Notes under the pieces: generated by a model
The model's database searches: none
What the model was told of the DNA's origin: nothing
What the model saw: only the letters and a program-made list of their open reading frames with translations
Source: Anoplolepis gracilipes
Lineage: Eukaryota > Arthropoda > Insecta > Hymenoptera > Formicidae
DNA: 64,000 nucleotides
Reading direction: 5' to 3'
Assembly (NCBI RefSeq): GCF_047496725.1
Contig: NC_132974.1
Span: 14,045,001 to 14,109,000 of the forward strand
Position numbers and translations under genes: made by a program
Shown: positions 35,400 to 46,889 of the stretch, one piece after another
Layout of the letters: each line of letters begins with the position of its first letter
Numbering within the stretch: the first letter of the stretch is position 1

Positions 35400-36220
35400 A
35401 GATATGACATCATGTAAACCATTTATTATCTAACATAGGCTTGTATTTGCATACGTATTTAGATTTTGTACCCAACTGTGATTCTCAATGATATCTCTAT
35501 TTGATAAGGATGCATTTTTGATAAGATAATATGTTGGAAATTTTAATAAAATGTTTCAATTAAATACTTTTTTATAACTTTTTTTTCTTATTTTGATAAT
35601 GTATATATGATTAAAGAAAGTTTTGCTTTGAAAAGATAATTTAAGAAACGTAGATTTTTAAATACGGAAAGCTTCTGTAGTATGTCATACACAAACTTTT
35701 TTGATTAATTTCTGTTCGATGTTTCCTTGAACATTAAAGATTGATGATTTTTACATTACAAACATAATTATAATTGAAGAGACTTTTCGGATTTAATCAT
35801 TATTTGTTTCTGCAAATGAATGATAAAATCTTATCTTTTATATAATTATAAATAAATCCTACTTTTTTGATTTATAATTTGAAGATTAATTACAAGGATA
35901 TTTAATATATTAATATTACTAATTTATGACGATTTTCTTGAGATTTTTAATATAGAAAGATAAACTTTAAATTTATCCCTTAAACTATAACAATTTAATG
36001 TAAAAGCTTACAGATTTAAAGAAAATACTTTTTTTTTTAATTAGGACAAAATTGAAATTTTGCACATACATTATTCGTTCTCTTGAAAAAAATGAATTTG
36101 TCTCTATACGGAATATTCCTAGAAAATTCCTAGAAAATGTACAGAAAGAAAGAAAGAGAAAGAAAAACTAAACTTGATAGAACACATATATAACACACTT
36201 TATATAGAAAATTTTTTTTT
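35400..36220. other. 5' flank of the 33637 gene
   Basis: No gene seen. AT-rich, matching the flank upstream of the 45156 pseudogene (46.95-47.65 kb), for example GATTTNTACATTACAA near 35748 and 47318. Confidence 0.55.
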
Positions 36221-36460
36221 AATAATAAAATTAAAATAATTAGGCAATGAAGAACCGATGCGGATATAGAGCGTGAATATTATTGTTATTTTTATTTTAT
36301 TTTATATGATTGTTTTATTTTAAGTCACTGAAGAAGGCTCGAAAGAAGTCCGAAACATATGAATAATGAATAAATAATTAATTGAATTATCCTTTGAAAT
36401 TACTTCGCGCTCTACATTTGCATTGGCTCTTCATTGCTTAATTATTTTAATTTTATTATT
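36221..36460. mobile_element. 240 bp MITE with ~60 bp terminal inverted repeats
   Basis: The ends are reverse complements over about 60 bases with few mismatches: left AATAATAAAATTAAAATAAT then GGCAATGAAGA; right TCTTCATTGC then the complement. The paralogous spacers at 38.37 kb and 47.67 kb lack it, so it inserted after that block was duplicated. AAATTTTTT tracts occur on both sides of a slightly larger interval (to about 36.5 kb). The middle (36335-36360) holds CTGAAGA...CGAAAC, which resembles part of a hammerhead ribozyme core. Confidence 0.75.
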
Positions 36461-37190
36461 TAGTAATATTCAGAGCTTTTAATTTAGTTAGCAAATTTTT
36501 TCTAATTATAACAGAAAGATAATAATGTTGAGGTGACCATGAATGACATCAATATATCATATCCAGTTACGATGATCACTTCTCTCTCTTTCTGTCTCGC
36601 TCGGTCACTCCTTCTCGTATATATCTATTATGCGGAGAAGTATGCTACGCAGTTTGACGTAATAGCTAGTTTTGAACCTTGATGAACTGTAATGGAGCAG
36701 TGGATGTGACATTCAAAAAATATACACATATATATTTCGCATAGTTTAAATGTAAGATATAAATATGTGTACATATTTCACAATTTATATATAATTTAAT
36801 CAATTTTTCCAATATGATATTCTATAATACATAATAAATTGATAATGTTCTATAACAATATAATAAATAAAATACTAATAATATATAAGTAATATATACA
36901 TCAATCACATTACTTTGCAACTTTGTTATTTATGTCATGTTTTTGCATTCATCTTGTTTCTTATTTATCTAATGTTTCGGCATTTGTTATGTGTAATGAT
37001 ACATTTTTATATACTTCATTATAGTGTAATCATAAACTAATGTCTTCACTACTTTGATTAACGCTTGTTTGCGTCATATATTTTTATTCTAATAAATTAC
37101 GAAAACAAGCAGCTTATCATTAAATTCAACGAAACATAGTAGAAGAAGATACATGCTTATTAAAATGACAATGTGCGCATTATTATATAC
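36461..37190. other. Spacer module recurring at 38.4 and 47.7 kb
   Basis: No gene seen. Contains a pyrimidine-rich stretch (36580-36620) and the TGCTACGCAGTTTGACGTAA block at 36648. Close relatives of this block lie at 38.54 kb and 47.84 kb. Confidence 0.55.
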
Positions 37191-37191
37191 A

Positions 37192-37317
37192 GGGTGTCCG
37201 ATAGCTCGCGCAACATCCTTTAAGGAAAATACAGAGTGTTATTCTGAACAGAAAAGTCCTGTATCCTTTTGCGATTTGCGCAATAATTATTAAACTATTA
37301 ATTAAAAACGCTCAGCG
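37192..37317. mobile_element. Single left arm of the foldback family at 37361
   Basis: Begins CAGGGTGTCCG and ends in AACGCTCAGCG. It aligns by eye with the left arm of the next element but is more diverged (TCCTGTATCC versus TCCTCTACCA). No right arm is attached, so it is a truncated or rearranged copy. Confidence 0.65.
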
Positions 37318-37321
37318 AACG

Positions 37322-37360
<39 letters not shown>

Positions 37361-37365
<5 letters not shown>

Positions 37366-37650
37366 GTCCGGTAATAATCGCCCCACCTCTCTAGGACTAA
37401 TAGAGCAGGTCAAACTGAACATAAAAGTCCTCTACCATTTTGCGATTTGCGCAATAATTATTAAAATATTAATTAAAAACGCTCAGCGCGTTAGCGCGCG
37501 CCGTATATAGCACTCAGCATATGCTGAGCGTTTTTAATTAATATTTTAATAATTATTGCGCAAATCGCAAAATGATAGAGGACTTTTATGTTCAGTTTGA
37601 CCTGCTCTATTAGTCCTAGAGAGGTGGGGCGATTATTACCGGACACTTTG
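37361..37650. mobile_element. 290 bp foldback element with ~127 bp arms
   Basis: 37361-37487 and 37524-37650 are near-perfect reverse complements (outer end AAAGTGTCCGGTAATAATCG, inner end AACGCTCAGCG), separated by about 36 bases. GTGTCC-type termini inside TA repeats fit a MITE of the TA-targeting (Tc1/mariner-like) sort; that class is an inference. It sits in a TA microsatellite, and the equivalent sites at 31614 and 42971 are plain TA repeats, so the insertion post-dates the block duplication. The near-perfect arms suggest it is young. Confidence 0.8.
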
Positions 37651-37659
37651 TATATATAC

Positions 37660-38265
37660 ACATATTAGAAAAACGATCGTTTCTATTAACTTGCAAAATT
37701 GCAAATTCATCGATGTAATCACAACATCAGAGACATAAAGCAGCACTTTAATTCAAACTTTAATCCTTTTCGCATTTGCTGTTTTTTATCTTTAATCGTT
37801 TTCTTTTTTTATCACTTTCTTATCAATAACAGTTTTGTTACATGTACATATATATGCACACATACATTATATATTAGATATATTAGATATATATATTAGA
37901 AGTCCAGTCGGTAAAAAAAATATTACAAGAATAATATTGCGCGAGAATTGAATTCTTAAATTGATTAAATTTTTATAGAAGAGGAAAATATATCTTTATC
38001 GATATCAGATAAGAGTAAAGATAAATACATATAAATACTCTAATCTGTTTTTTAAAATTAGGAAAAAAAACAAAATTGCAATTTTTATATTTCTTTTGAA
38101 AATAAATATAACATATCACTTTCACGAAATATATCTCTAAAAAATTGTAGAAAAGAGCTGCGCAAAAAATTGATTTTTATACGACAGAAAAGTAACAAAT
38201 ATAGAAAAGTTAATTAAGAAATAGTTTCAAAGAAACGCTGTTTATTATGTTTATATGTTAACTCT
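37660..38265. other. Spacer block of the minus-strand array (copy 2)
   Basis: No gene seen. It matches 31640-32150 and 43000-43510. The match ends at about 38265, after GAAACGCTGTTTATTATG. Confidence 0.55.
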
Positions 38266-38702
38266 ATGCGGAATATATTTCTAGAAAATTATACAAAAAG
38301 AAAAACAAAGAAAGAGAGAGAGAGACAAACTAAATTTGATAGAATACACATATGCAGAATAGCATACTATAGAATTTTTTTTCTAGTTGTTATACAAGTA
38401 TAACAAAAGGATTATAATATTGAGATGCTCTTGAATGACATCAATATATTGTACGTCGAGTTACTGTGTCAATTTCTTCTCTCTTTCTTTTTCTTTCTTC
38501 ATCTCTTCTTCGCTCTTTCTCTTTTATATCATATAAAGTCGTCTGCTACGCAATTTGATGTAATAGCTACTTTTTAACATTGATGAAATGTAATTGAATA
38601 GTGGATCCACAGCATTTAAAAAAATATATGTATATTTCACATAGTTAAATGTAAGACATAATATATATACGTATATATGTATAATCGTTACACATAAAAA
38701 TT

Positions 38703-38754
<52 letters not shown>

Positions 38755-38760
38755 TGATTG
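38266..38760. repeat. Second copy of the 36.1-36.8 kb spacer module, ending in (TA)n
   Basis: From GGAATATATTTCTAGAAAAT onward the sequence switches to the module seen at 36.11 kb and 47.56 kb, so two copies lie between the same two P450 genes. It ends in a long (TA)n run (38705-38753). After the run the array block resumes inside the MITE-like element, with its left arm missing. Confidence 0.6.
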
Positions 38761-38880
38761 TATACATATGTATGTTAACAAGTGTAATTTTTATAATGTA
38801 TATTTAATAACTTCTTACACTTACTAACATGTACACTCATTTTCAATTCAATTGTAAATGGCTGCCTTTTCATTATATGA
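38760..38880. mobile_element. MITE-like foldback element, copy 2, right arm only
   Basis: Contains the right arm (CAATTGTAAATGGCTGCC at about 38848-38865) and middle of the element complete at 32525 and 43902. The left arm has been replaced by the module and TA run immediately before it. Confidence 0.6.
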
Positions 38881-39603
38881 AATATAGCTGTGTTTCTGTC
38901 TAGTATAATACATATATAGAAGTTCATTTACTGGTCTGTATAATATATTTTAATAATATATTATTACAAAATTTAACGGAATATTATGACATTAATAATC
39001 ATGCCAATGTCTATAAAATAATTCTTATTACCAATTGATCTATAATAATGATAAAAAGTATTTGATCTTCTGTCATTTTTTTATGCTAGCTCTTTATTTA
39101 GCATAATGCAAGAAAACATAAAAATAATTATATTCTTAGAGTACCAACAATTTTTGATGCAATAATATGATGCCATTTTCTGAATTTGCAGCATCATGAA
39201 TCTACTTTTTTCATGAATTCTTCTTATTTTAAAAGCACAAAAAGGGGAAGAAAAGTTCTTCATTTTCATTCAAGTTTTGGTGTCCTAGTTTATCTAAAAT
39301 TTAATTAAAGATGTATATATATATATATATATATAAATTATATGAACATAATTATTTTATTTTATTTCATAGTAGCAATATTAAATTATTCATAATTTAT
39401 CTAAAATACATTTCAATATACTAAATTCTTATACTTCAAGATTGTCAATCACATATATATATTTTGCAAACTTTAAGAAAGTAACAAATAAAAAATAATA
39501 ATTTTGTTTTAAATTTGTATCACAATAATTATTATCGACTAACAAATAACAAGAAATATTTTATAAAGATGCAATCAAAAATATTAATATATTTTTCTTA
39601 CAA
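38881..39603. other. 3' flank of the 39604 P450
   Basis: No gene seen. AT-rich, homologous to 32705-33636 and 44090-45155. The short minus-strand ORF at 39081 is not conserved. Confidence 0.55.
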
Positions 39604-41151
39604 CTAATAAGTCCCATTAACATTGGTTGCAATCGTGTGATGAATATTTTTTCTTGGTGACATATTCATCCAGAAACCTCCTTCAGGCTTCAAATTAAAT
39701 TCTTTAGAAATTTTAAGTGGTATCGATGTCTTTTCGCAAGGTTTGAGATCGCAACGTGCTAGCAGATGAAAGATCAAAACTTTCGTTTCTAATAACGCGA
39801 ATCTGTTACCTATACACATTCTCGGACCCAAACCGAAGGGAAGATAGGCTCCGCAGTTCAGACTATTTTTCTTTCGCTCCCCGCGAAATCTTTCGGGATC
39901 GAACTTTTCCGGCTCTTCGAAATATCGAGGATCGTGATGAAGTCCATAAACCGGTACCCATATAGCTTGTCCTTTCCTTATAGTAAAGGGTTTCTTTCCT
40001 GGTAATGTCGGCGGTAATTCGAAATCTTTCAGGCATAATCTATCCAACATCAAACCAACCGGATACTTCCTGAGAGCCTCCTCAATCAAAGCATCTAAAT
40101 ATTCCATGCTATTAATTGCTTCGTATGGTGCCTGTCCATTTGTTTTTTCCAAAACTTCATCGATCTCATTTTGAAGCTTTTCCTGTATATCCTGATTTAC
40201 CGCGATTTCGTGAGCGACATAACACATTAACGTAGAGGTGCCGTCGAAGCCGCCAAAAAAGAAAAGGAACGCCTGGGCTACCATCTCGTCGATAGTCAAT
40301 TCTATTTTACCTTCCTTACCTCGGTTTTCCATCATCAGTTGTAACATGTCTGGTCGGACTATTCCGTTCTCATCCCTATTTTTTATTGTGGTTTTTACGA
40401 GATCTAGGAAAAAATTTGTTATTTTTTCAGGAAAAAGTGTCATTCCAATTATTTGTGCCACCCAAGGCAAATATCTAAGCATATAAGCCTTCAAAATCAC
40501 GGTTTTGCCGGCAGCAATCAATTCCTTGCCGGACACATAGAATTCGTTCTCCGGATTTCTAATAGAATCAACACTGACGCCAAAGGCGCAAGTAGCTATT
40601 ACGTCAGACGTATATCTTCCAAGGACATCTTTCAATTCTATTGTTCTCTTCTCCGCTGGTAATTGCGTCAAGTAATTGACAAAATCGGCGCCGTAATTTG
40701 ACATCAACTTGAACATTCCTTTCATTTTACTGGATGTAAAAGCCGGAGTTAATACAGATCTCACTTCGCGCCACTTGTCTCCTCGAAGAATGAAGAGATT
40801 GTTGCCGAAAAATTTATCTTCGGTTTCGTCAATAAAGCCACGGTGATCCATAAACATGTCGAAATGTTTCAACGCGATGGATTTAATAAGCTCTGGATCA
40901 CGGAGAACTATGATTGGCTTGTTCATATCATACATCCCAACATACTTGGCGTCTGGTGATAAATCGTATATCGATTTAACGAGTTCAGCCATTGATTCGC
41001 GACGAAGAAACATCGATCCCATGTTTCCCAGTAATGGCAGAGGCGTCTTATGTGGTATTCCATGTTTCTTGAAAAAGTTCAAATCTTTAAGCAGATAATA
41101 ATAAATGCCTAAAGCACCCGCGATCACCGACAACAAGATTATATATATCAT
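39604..41151 (-). CDS. CYP9: CYP9-like cytochrome P450 (515 aa) with altered I-helix
   Basis: Complete single-exon P450, start MIYI, with anchor, hinge KTPLPLLGNM, C-helix WREVR, ExxR EALR (359 region), PERF and heme ligand Cys446 in FGLGPRMCIG. The I-helix reads GGFDGTST from residue 300. Gly304 stands where the oxygen-activating Thr/Ser normally is; a Thr follows at 305. The pseudogene at 45156 shares this change, so it is not a sequencing error. The C-terminus ends NGTY; a changed codon (TAG) removes the CQL of its relatives, but the downstream TTGTAAGA is kept. Probably still an active enzyme, but oxygen activation could be modified. Confidence 0.94.
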   Translation of the reverse strand: MIYIILLSVIAGALGIYYYLLKDLNFFKKHGIPHKTPLPLLGNMGSMFLRRESMAELVKSIYDLSPDAKYVGMYDMNKPIIVLRDPELIKSIALKHFDMFMDHRGFIDETEDKFFGNNLFILRGDKWREVRSVLTPAFTSSKMKGMFKLMSNYGADFVNYLTQLPAEKRTIELKDVLGRYTSDVIATCAFGVSVDSIRNPENEFYVSGKELIAAGKTVILKAYMLRYLPWVAQIIGMTLFPEKITNFFLDLVKTTIKNRDENGIVRPDMLQLMMENRGKEGKIELTIDEMVAQAFLFFFGGFDGTSTLMCYVAHEIAVNQDIQEKLQNEIDEVLEKTNGQAPYEAINSMEYLDALIEEALRKYPVGLMLDRLCLKDFELPPTLPGKKPFTIRKGQAIWVPVYGLHHDPRYFEEPEKFDPERFRGERKKNSLNCGAYLPFGLGPRMCIGNRFALLETKVLIFHLLARCDLKPCEKTSIPLKISKEFNLKPEGGFWMNMSPRKNIHHTIATNVNGTY

Positions 41152-41319
41152 GCTGATATCTATTTATACGATGGAATGAAATTATGAAAAAAAAATAAAG
41201 TATGCAGATTACTGGCCGAACCTGTTATTTGAATATTTATAGGTACATATGATATGTAGCGTTACTAAAGTCTGAACGTTGCGGAGAACGCTACAACGAT
41301 CGTCGAAACAGGACGATGA

Positions 41320-41359
41320 ACTGCTACTGATGAGTATGAATAATCAGACCTTTTATGTA
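41320..41359 (-). promoter_or_regulatory. Degenerate TATA box and initiator of the 39604 gene
   Basis: On the minus strand the TATA position reads GTACATAAAAGG (from 41360), weaker than in the relatives. CAGT occurs 30 bases later (41329-41326) and again 36 bases later (41323-41320). Promoter strength may be lower; this is inference. Confidence 0.5.
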
Positions 41360-41757
41360 CGTACTTGTGGATGATATCATCATATCACGTGAACATCGCA
41401 TTTATTGCACATGATATCTGATTGTGTTTTAGAAGAATTTAGATTGCACACGCAACTTTAGTTCTTAATCATATTTCATTTTGATAAAACATCATGCTGC
41501 AAAATTATTTTTATATTTTTATTTCTCTCATATTTCAATAATTTATATATTTGATAAAAGAAAATTTTTCTTTAAAAAGAGAATACATATAAAACGTAAA
41601 TTTCAAGTATAGAAAGTATATGTAGTATATTATCTACAGACACTGTTCTCAAACGGATTAAATCACTTTTTATTTATTATCCCTTGATTGATTTCTATTT
41701 GATTTTTCCTTGAATATCGAGGATTGTTGATTTCTACAAGCAATTATAATTAAAGAG
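41360..41757. other. Short 5' flank of the 39604 gene, cut at a recombination junction
   Basis: No gene seen. It matches 46.95-47.35 kb and 35.4-35.77 kb, then stops abruptly at 41757, where P450 coding sequence of another copy begins. Normally this flank continues for more than 1 kb. Confidence 0.65.
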
Positions 41758-42159
41758 CCGCCATCTTTCTCCTTTGAGAGAAAAAAAAATTTTTGCCAAG
41801 TAATGCATCTTGATGTTTCTCGACGAAAGTGCGATGATTCCGGGAACAGATAGAAGTTTTTTCGCGTGATAGATTTAATAAGATCAGAATCGTGAATCAC
41901 CACAATTGGAGTTGTCATATCAAACATGTTAACATATCTGGCTTCGGGATATAAATCGTATATATTTTTAATTAACTTAATTCTTCAATTAACGATTCAC
42001 GACGAAAGATCAATCCTACCTTCCGTATTTCCGAATATGGCAGGAAAAAGAGTGGAAAGAGGTGGTACCATGTTTCTTAAAAAAGTTCAAATCTTTAAAC
42101 AGATAATAATAGATGCCTAATGCGCCCACGATCCCCGACAACGCGATTATATATATCAT
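41758..42159 (-). pseudogene. CYP9-like P450 remnant, N-terminal third only
   Basis: Homology to the minus-strand array runs from the start codon (42159, MIYII) through the membrane anchor to the FFKKHG segment, the DLIKSI segment and the ERWR of the C-helix, where it ends at a sharp junction. The frame is lost just after the KKHG motif and there is an internal stop. Most similar to the gene at 50357 (MFDMTTPI). The I-helix, ExxR and heme region are absent. Its promoter is well preserved (TATATAAAA at 42357-42349, CAGT at 42328-42325), so it may still be transcribed. Confidence 0.9.
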
Positions 42160-42399
42160 GCTAATATCTATTGACACAATGGAATTGAAATTGTGAAGAA
42201 AAAGATAGTATAAATAGTATGCATATTCTACACGAATCTGTTATTCAGATATTTATATGTATATGACGTTACTGAATCTAACTGATGCGTACCAAGGACA
42301 TTACGCATCGAAATACGATGGTCAACTGCTACTCCACGAATGTTTTCGTTTTATATACGTACGGATATTATGCGAACTATATTCATCACATATATATTA

Positions 42400-42448
<49 letters not shown>

Positions 42449-43901
42449 ATTGTGTATGTAAGTATTTTTTCACACGAAACTTTCTCCATAAAATATCTGA
42501 TAAAGCATTTTTTAAAAGATAATAAAATGTCGCAGAAATTTAGTGAAATATTTCAATAAAATACGTTTTTATAACTTTATTTCTTTTCCATTTTAATATT
42601 ATATTTTAATTATGTATATTTGGTTAATACATTTTTAATTAATAACGTTCTATAACAAACAATATAATATATAGATAAAATATTAAATCACATTACTTTG
42701 TAGCTTCGTTATTCCGTCATGTTTCTGCATTCATCATGGTTCTTATTCATTTAATGTTTCGGCATTTGTTATGTGTAATGATACATTTTTTATATTCTTT
42801 ATCATAGTGTAATCATTAGTCTTTACTACTTTGATTAACGCTTGCTTGTATCATATAGATACTTTTATTCTAATAAATTACGAAAATAACCAGTTTATCA
42901 TAATGTTCAATGAAATATAGTGGAAGAAGATACATTCTTATTAAAATAATAATTGTAAAATGTATGCATTATTATATATATATATATACATATTAGAAAA
43001 AAGATGGTTTGCATTAAAATTGCAAATTCATCGATGTGTTAACAACATCAGAGACAGAAAATAGCACTCTCTTAAATTCTTTTCATATTTATGCCTTTTT
43101 TAATTCTTTCCTTTTTTTGGTCATTTTCTTATCAATAACAATTTTTTAATACATATATATATGAGAATTACATTCGGTAAAAAAATATTACAAGAATTAT
43201 TTAAGAGAATTAAATTCTTAAATTTGATTAAAAAGCTTATTGAGGTATAAAAATATACCTTTAGCGATATCAGATAAGAGTAGAGATAAATACATACTCT
43301 TATCTATTTTTGAAGATTAAGAAAAATAAAATTTTTATATTTCTCTTGAAAATAAATACAACATTTTATTTTTATGAAATATATCTCTCTAAAAAGTTGT
43401 AGAAGCTGCTCAAGTAGAAATTGATTTTAATACGACAGAAAAATAGCAAATATAAAAGTTAATTAAGAAATAGTTTCATAGAAACGCTATTTATTATATA
43501 TGTTACATATACTAACTATATAAGAGATAATAACGAATCATCACGAAAGATAAGTGTAACATTGTCGATTTATAATGATAATAACTTTCTTTTTTTCTAT
43601 TTTTTTTCTTCATTGAATATATATTTATTGAATTTATATTATGTATATTTATATGAAAGAACTTGTTGCATAATTTGATGCATTTCACCAAGATTTTTTG
43701 AATGTTGATTTAATGGAATTAAGTAAATATAGGACTCAAAAATATTTATATGTCGCATTACATGTTAAAAAATTGTTGAAATATTTATTCTATATATACA
43801 TAGTGATACATTTTGATGATATTGCTTATGTTAAGTAGCCATTAATTTCCAACTATTTTCAATAATCCACAGACTTCTATATATTAATCTAAATTGCTAA
43901 C
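42160..43901. other. Promoter and spacer block (copy 3)
   Basis: No gene seen. It includes the intact-looking promoter of the remnant (42325-42358), a (TA)n run at 42406-42445, and the same spacer block as at 31.1 kb and 36.8 kb. The short TA run at 42971-42993 is an empty site for the foldback element of copy 2. Confidence 0.6.
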
Positions 43902-44087
43902 AGTGATGTGACAGATAAAAACCAGAGCGGCCATTTACAATTGCGATTGACTGTGAGTATACTCGTATACATATGCATGTTAGCAAATGTAAAATTTTTA
44001 TAATGTATGTTTATTAATTTCTTATACTAACATGTACACTCAATTTCATTCCAATTGTAAATGGCTGCCCTGGCTTCTGTCATTGTA
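43902..44087. mobile_element. MITE-like foldback element, copy 3
   Basis: Left arm includes GCGGCCATTTACAATTG; right arm includes CAATTGTAAATGGCTGCC. The outer ends AGTGATGTGACAG and CTTCTGTCATTGT are complementary. Equivalent to 32525-32704. In the fourth block (about 49.3 kb) the element and its immediate flanks are missing. Confidence 0.7.
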
Positions 44088-45155
44088 CGAGATATAGCCA
44101 TGTTTCTGTCTAGAATAATACTTTTATATAAAAGTCCGTGTAATTGTCTGTATAATATATTTTTACTAATATATTATTGCAAAATTTAACGGAATATTAT
44201 AACAATATACGTATTAATTATGGCAGTAATAATTGCGTCAATGTTTATACTAAAAAATAATTCTAATTAAAAATTGATTTATAATTACGATATAAGATCA
44301 AAAGAGTTTAATCTTTGTTCATCTTTTTATGCTTGCTGTTTATTATTCTCTTAGAATACCAGAAATTTCTGCTGCAATATGATTTTCTAAACTTGCAACA
44401 TGAGCTAGCAGCCGAAAGAACCTTTGTTTTCAATAACGCGAATCTGTCTTATTCTTTCATAAATTCTCCATTTTAAAAACAAAAACAGGAAAAAATGTTC
44501 TTTATTTTTATTTCAGTTTGGTTTTTATTTCCTAGTTTATCTGAAATCTAATTAAAGATGTATAGAACTATATATATATATAAATTTAATATGTTTAAGT
44601 ATATATATTTTAGATATTGACATTTTTTTAGATAAATTCTGAATAATTTAATATTGTTACTATGAAATAAAATAGTCTTAAATATCTTAGATTTTTAAAA
44701 TAATCAATAATATTCTTAAAGTAATCTTACATATTTAATATTGATACTATGACATATGTAAAAGATATAATATAATAGATAAAGGAGGAAATGGATATAA
44801 AAAGATATAAAAATAAGAAGAAAACGATCCTAGATGTATATATATATATATATATATATAATATATGATCATAATTTATTTTTATTTTATTTCATAGTAG
44901 CAATAACAAACTATTCATAATGTATTTAAAATATACTTTAATTATACTAAATTTTTATACTTAGAGATTGCCAATCACATATACATATGTATTTTGTATG
45001 AAAACTTTAAAAAAGTAACAAACAAAAAATAATTTGCTTTCAAATTAATATCACAATAATTATCGGCTAACAAATAACAAGAAATATTTTTTATATTGAA
45101 AAGTTACTTATTTCTAAATTATAAAGATGCGAGTAAATATAATAATAAACTTTTC
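44088..45155. other. 3' flank of the 45156 pseudogene
   Basis: No gene seen. AT-rich, with a (TA)n run at 44839-44861. Near 44400-44450 there is a short stretch (GCTAGCAGCCGAAAGAACCT then AATAACGCGAATCTGT) resembling P450 C-terminal coding sequence such as 39766-39805; it looks like a tiny displaced fragment. Confidence 0.5.
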
Positions 45156-46717
45156 TTACAACTGACATGTCCCATTGATATTGGCTGTAATAGCGTGATT
45201 AATATTTTTTCTTGGTGATACATTTAGCCAAAAACCTCCTTCAGGCTTCAAATTAAAGCCGTCTTTAGCGATTTTGAGCGATATCGAGGTCTTCTCGCAA
45301 GGTTTGAGATCACAACGTGCTAGCAGATGAAATATCAGAACCTTTGTTTCCAATAACGCGAATCTGTTACCTATACATATTCTGGGACCCAGACCAAAGG
45401 GAAGATAGGCTCCGCAGTTCAGACTATTTTTCTTTCGTTCCCCGCGAAATCTTTCGGAATCGAACTTTTCCGGCTCTTCGAAATATTGAGGGTCGTGATG
45501 AAGGCCATAAACAGGTACCCATATAGCTTGTCCTTTTTTTATAGTAAAAGGTTTCTTTCCTGGTAATGTCGGCGGTAATTCGAAATCTTTCAGGCATAAT
45601 CTATCCAACATCAAACCAACCGGATACTTTCTGAGAGCCTCCTCAATCACAGCATTTAAGTATTCCATGCCATTAATTGCTTCGTATGGTGCCTGTCCAT
45701 TTGTTTTTTTCCAAAACCTCATCAATCTCATTTTGAAGTCTTTCATGTACGTCCTGATTTACCGCGATTTCGTGAGCGACATAACACATTAAGGTAGAAG
45801 TACCTTCAAAGCCGCCAAGAAAGAAATCGAACGCTTGGGTTACCATTTCGTCTATAGTTAATTCTATTTTACCTTCCTTACCTCTGTTTTCCATCATCAG
45901 TTATAACATGTCTGGTCGAACTATTCCGTTCTCATCCCTATTTTTTATTGTGGTTTTTACGAGATCTCGGAAAAAATTTACTACTTTTTCAGGAATAAGT
46001 TTCAATTTAATTATTCGTGCCAGCCGAGGCAAATATCTAAGTATATAAGCCCTCAACAGAGAAGTACCGCTGATACCGATCAATTCCTTCCCGGACACGT
46101 AAAATTCGTTTTCTGGATCTCTAATAGAATCAACACTGACGCCAAAGGCACAAGTAGCTATTACGTCAGTGGTGTATCTTCCAAGGACATCTTTCAATTT
46201 TATTGTTCTCTTCTCCGCTGGTAATTGCGTCAAGTAATTGACAAAATTGACACCGTAATTTGACATCAAATTGAACATTCCTTTCATTTTACTGGATGTA
46301 AACGCCGGAGTTAATACAGTTCTCACTTCGCGCCACTTGTCTCCTCGAAGAATGAAGAGATTGTTGCCGAAAAATTTATCTTCGGTTTCGTCAATAAAGC
46401 CACGATGATCCATAAAAATGTCGAAATGTTTTAACGCGATGGATTTAATAAGCTTGGGATCGCGGAGTACTATGATTGGCATGGTCAAGTCATACATCCC
46501 AACATACTTGGCGTCTGGTGATAAATCGTACATCGATTTAATGAATTGAGCCATCGATTCGCGACGAAGAAGCATCGATCCCGTGTTTCCCAATAATGAC
46601 AGAGGCGTCTTATACGGTATTCCATGTTTCTTGAAAAAGTTTAAATCTTTAAGCAGATAATAATAGATACCTAAAGCACCCACGATCAGCGACAACAAGA
46701 TTATACATATATATCAT
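45156..46717 (-). pseudogene. CYP9-like P450 pseudogene with three lesions
   Basis: Full-length copy, closest to the gene at 39604. (1) Four extra bases just after the original ATG (46717) throw the start out of frame. (2) A CAA to TAA change at about 45901-45903 stops the frame at the PDML position. (3) One extra A in an A run (T run 45704-45710 on the plus strand) shifts the frame in the KKTNGQ segment. Otherwise well preserved, with I-helix GGFEGTST, ExxR EALR and heme loop FGLGPRICIG. PERF is changed to SERF and the heme-loop Met to Ile, both consistent with relaxed constraint. Three independent lesions make sequencing error an unlikely explanation. Confidence 0.92.
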
Positions 46718-46889
46718 GCTAATGTCTATTTACACGATGGAATTAAAATTACGAAAAAAAAGATAAGATGTGCAGATTACTGCCCGAATCTGTTATTCGA
46801 ATATTTATATGTATGTAATGTTACTGAAGTCTGAACGATGCATGCAAAGAACGTTACATCGATCGTCGAAGATGTGATTACGACGATCG

